Program-made: the position numbers and the translations under genes | Origin: Helicobacteraceae bacterium | GTDB taxonomy: Bacteria > Campylobacterota > Campylobacteria > Campylobacterales > Sulfurimonadaceae | Length of the DNA: 7,407 nt | NCBI GenBank assembly: GCA_015488075.1 | Contig: WFOM01000063.1 | Location: forward strand, 1-7,407 | Direction: 5' to 3' | The notes under the pieces: model-generated | Seen by the model: the letters and a program-made list of their open reading frames with translations, nothing else | Databases searched by the model: none | Told to the model about the DNA's origin: nothing | Shown here: positions 6,623 through 7,407 of the stretch, piece by piece | Position numbering within the stretch: position 1 is the first letter of the stretch | Layout: each line of letters starts with the position of its first letter

Positions 6623-7407
6623 AGTATTTTTTCTTTTTTTTATAGTCTGTCTGGAGGCTTTTGCCTCTACACTTCATCTGTCGATATCTGCAAATCCGGC
6701 AAGACTCAACCCTCTTATAGCAACGGACTCTGCAAGCGGTGAGATAACATCTTTTTTGTTTAACGGTCTTGTAAAATATGACAAAACAAATACAAAAATT
6801 ATAGGTGATCTGGCAGAGAAGTTTTACTTTGAAGACAACAAAACACTCATTTTTAAACTAAGAGACAATGTGTATTGGCATGACGGAGTGAAATTTGGTG
6901 CAGATGATGTTGTATTTACATATAAGACTCTGATTTCAAAAAAGATAGTTTCACCATACAGTGTGAACTTCAAATTTGTAAAAGATGTTGAAAAGACAGA
7001 TGAAAAAACCATAAAAGTGACATACAAAAAGCCATATTTCAAGGCGTTAGAGATTTGGATGATGGGTATAATCCCAAAACATATACTAAAAGATGAACAA
7101 AATCTCATGAACTCAAAGTTCAACACACATCCTGTCGGAACAGGTCCGTATATACTTAAAAAGCTTGAGTTCTCAAAAGATATAACCCTTTATGCAAACG
7201 ACAGATATTTTGAACACAGACCAAAGATAGACAAGATAGTTTTACATGTTGTTCCTGATTCTACAACCAGATTTTTGATGTTAAAAACAGGAAAATTGGA
7301 TGTTGGTTCACTCTCACCGATAGAACTTGAGAAAAAGATAGATAAAGATTTTAAAAAACACTTTAATATTTATGAAAATATCTCACTTGCTTATACATAC
7401 TTAGGGT
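6603..7407 (+). CDS. Family 5 (peptide/dipeptide/nickel-type) ABC transporter substrate-binding protein, 3' truncated by window
   Basis: The first 268 residues of a periplasmic solute-binding protein of the SBP_bac_5 family (OppA/DppA/NikA type), usually 500-600 residues, are visible. These capture peptides or other ligands for an inner-membrane ABC importer. A signal peptide is evident: MTYRFNR, a hydrophobic core VFFLFFIVCL (8-17), then EAFA with likely cleavage after Ala21. The mature part opens with SANPARLNPLIATDSASGEI (29-48), followed by the family motif LRDNVYWHDGVKFGADDVVF (86-105), IPKHIL and GTGPYILKK (about 179-187), and LKTGKLDVG. The ATG at 6603 lies inside the upstream gene (20-base overlap). 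It is chosen because it is the only in-frame start giving a full signal peptide; no strong ribosome binding site precedes it, so coupling to the upstream gene is likely. It is a Sec-type protein rather than a lipoprotein, as no lipobox is seen. The ligand cannot be told from this part. Confidence 0.9.
   Translation, partial: MTYRFNRVFFLFFIVCLEAFASTLHLSISANPARLNPLIATDSASGEITSFLFNGLVKYDKTNTKIIGDLAEKFYFEDNKTLIFKLRDNVYWHDGVKFGADDVVFTYKTLISKKIVSPYSVNFKFVKDVEKTDEKTIKVTYKKPYFKALEIWMMGIIPKHILKDEQNLMNSKFNTHPVGTGPYILKKLEFSKDITLYANDRYFEHRPKIDKIVLHVVPDSTTRFLMLKTGKLDVGSLSPIELEKKIDKDFKKHFNIYENISLAYTYLG

Noticed and set aside
6824..7126. Minus-strand open frame opposite the substrate-binding protein gene
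   Set aside because: It is antisense to a family 5 binding-protein coding region with clear motifs, and shows no independent ribosome binding site or motif.

Overview
The window looks like chromosomal housekeeping DNA from a Campylobacterota (Epsilonproteobacteria) bacterium. The evidence is its low G+C, heavy use of AGA, ATA and AAA codons, an AddB/AddA pair next to rplM-rpsI, and a promoter before galU built as a T-run, a G and TATAATT, as described for Campylobacter. The genus cannot be fixed by eye. All genes lie on the + strand and are tightly packed; the two largest gaps are about 100 bases. No RNA gene, CRISPR array, insertion sequence or phage remnant was seen.

Left part (1-3346): the 3' end of addB, a PD-(D/E)XK nuclease with C-terminal iron-sulfur cysteines, overlaps by 13 bases the complete addA, a UvrD/RecB-type helicase-nuclease. 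Together they should form the two-nuclease AddAB enzyme that processes double-strand DNA ends for recombination.

Middle (3347-5184): galU, which makes UDP-glucose, has its own promoter. A short spacer follows, carrying a heptamer tandem repeat and an AT-rich inverted repeat. The ribosomal protein pair rplM-rpsI comes next and ends in a clear stem-loop terminator.

Right part (5185-7407): a new transcription unit starts with a membrane-anchored protein that resembles the DUF945/YdgA group. It overlaps by 20 bases the start of a secreted family 5 peptide-type ABC transporter substrate-binding protein, which runs off the window.

I found no convincing undescribed system. The points most worth a second look are the overlapping DUF945-like/binding-protein pair, the addA start codon sharing bases with the last iron-sulfur cysteine codon of addB, the placement of galU, and the small repeats.
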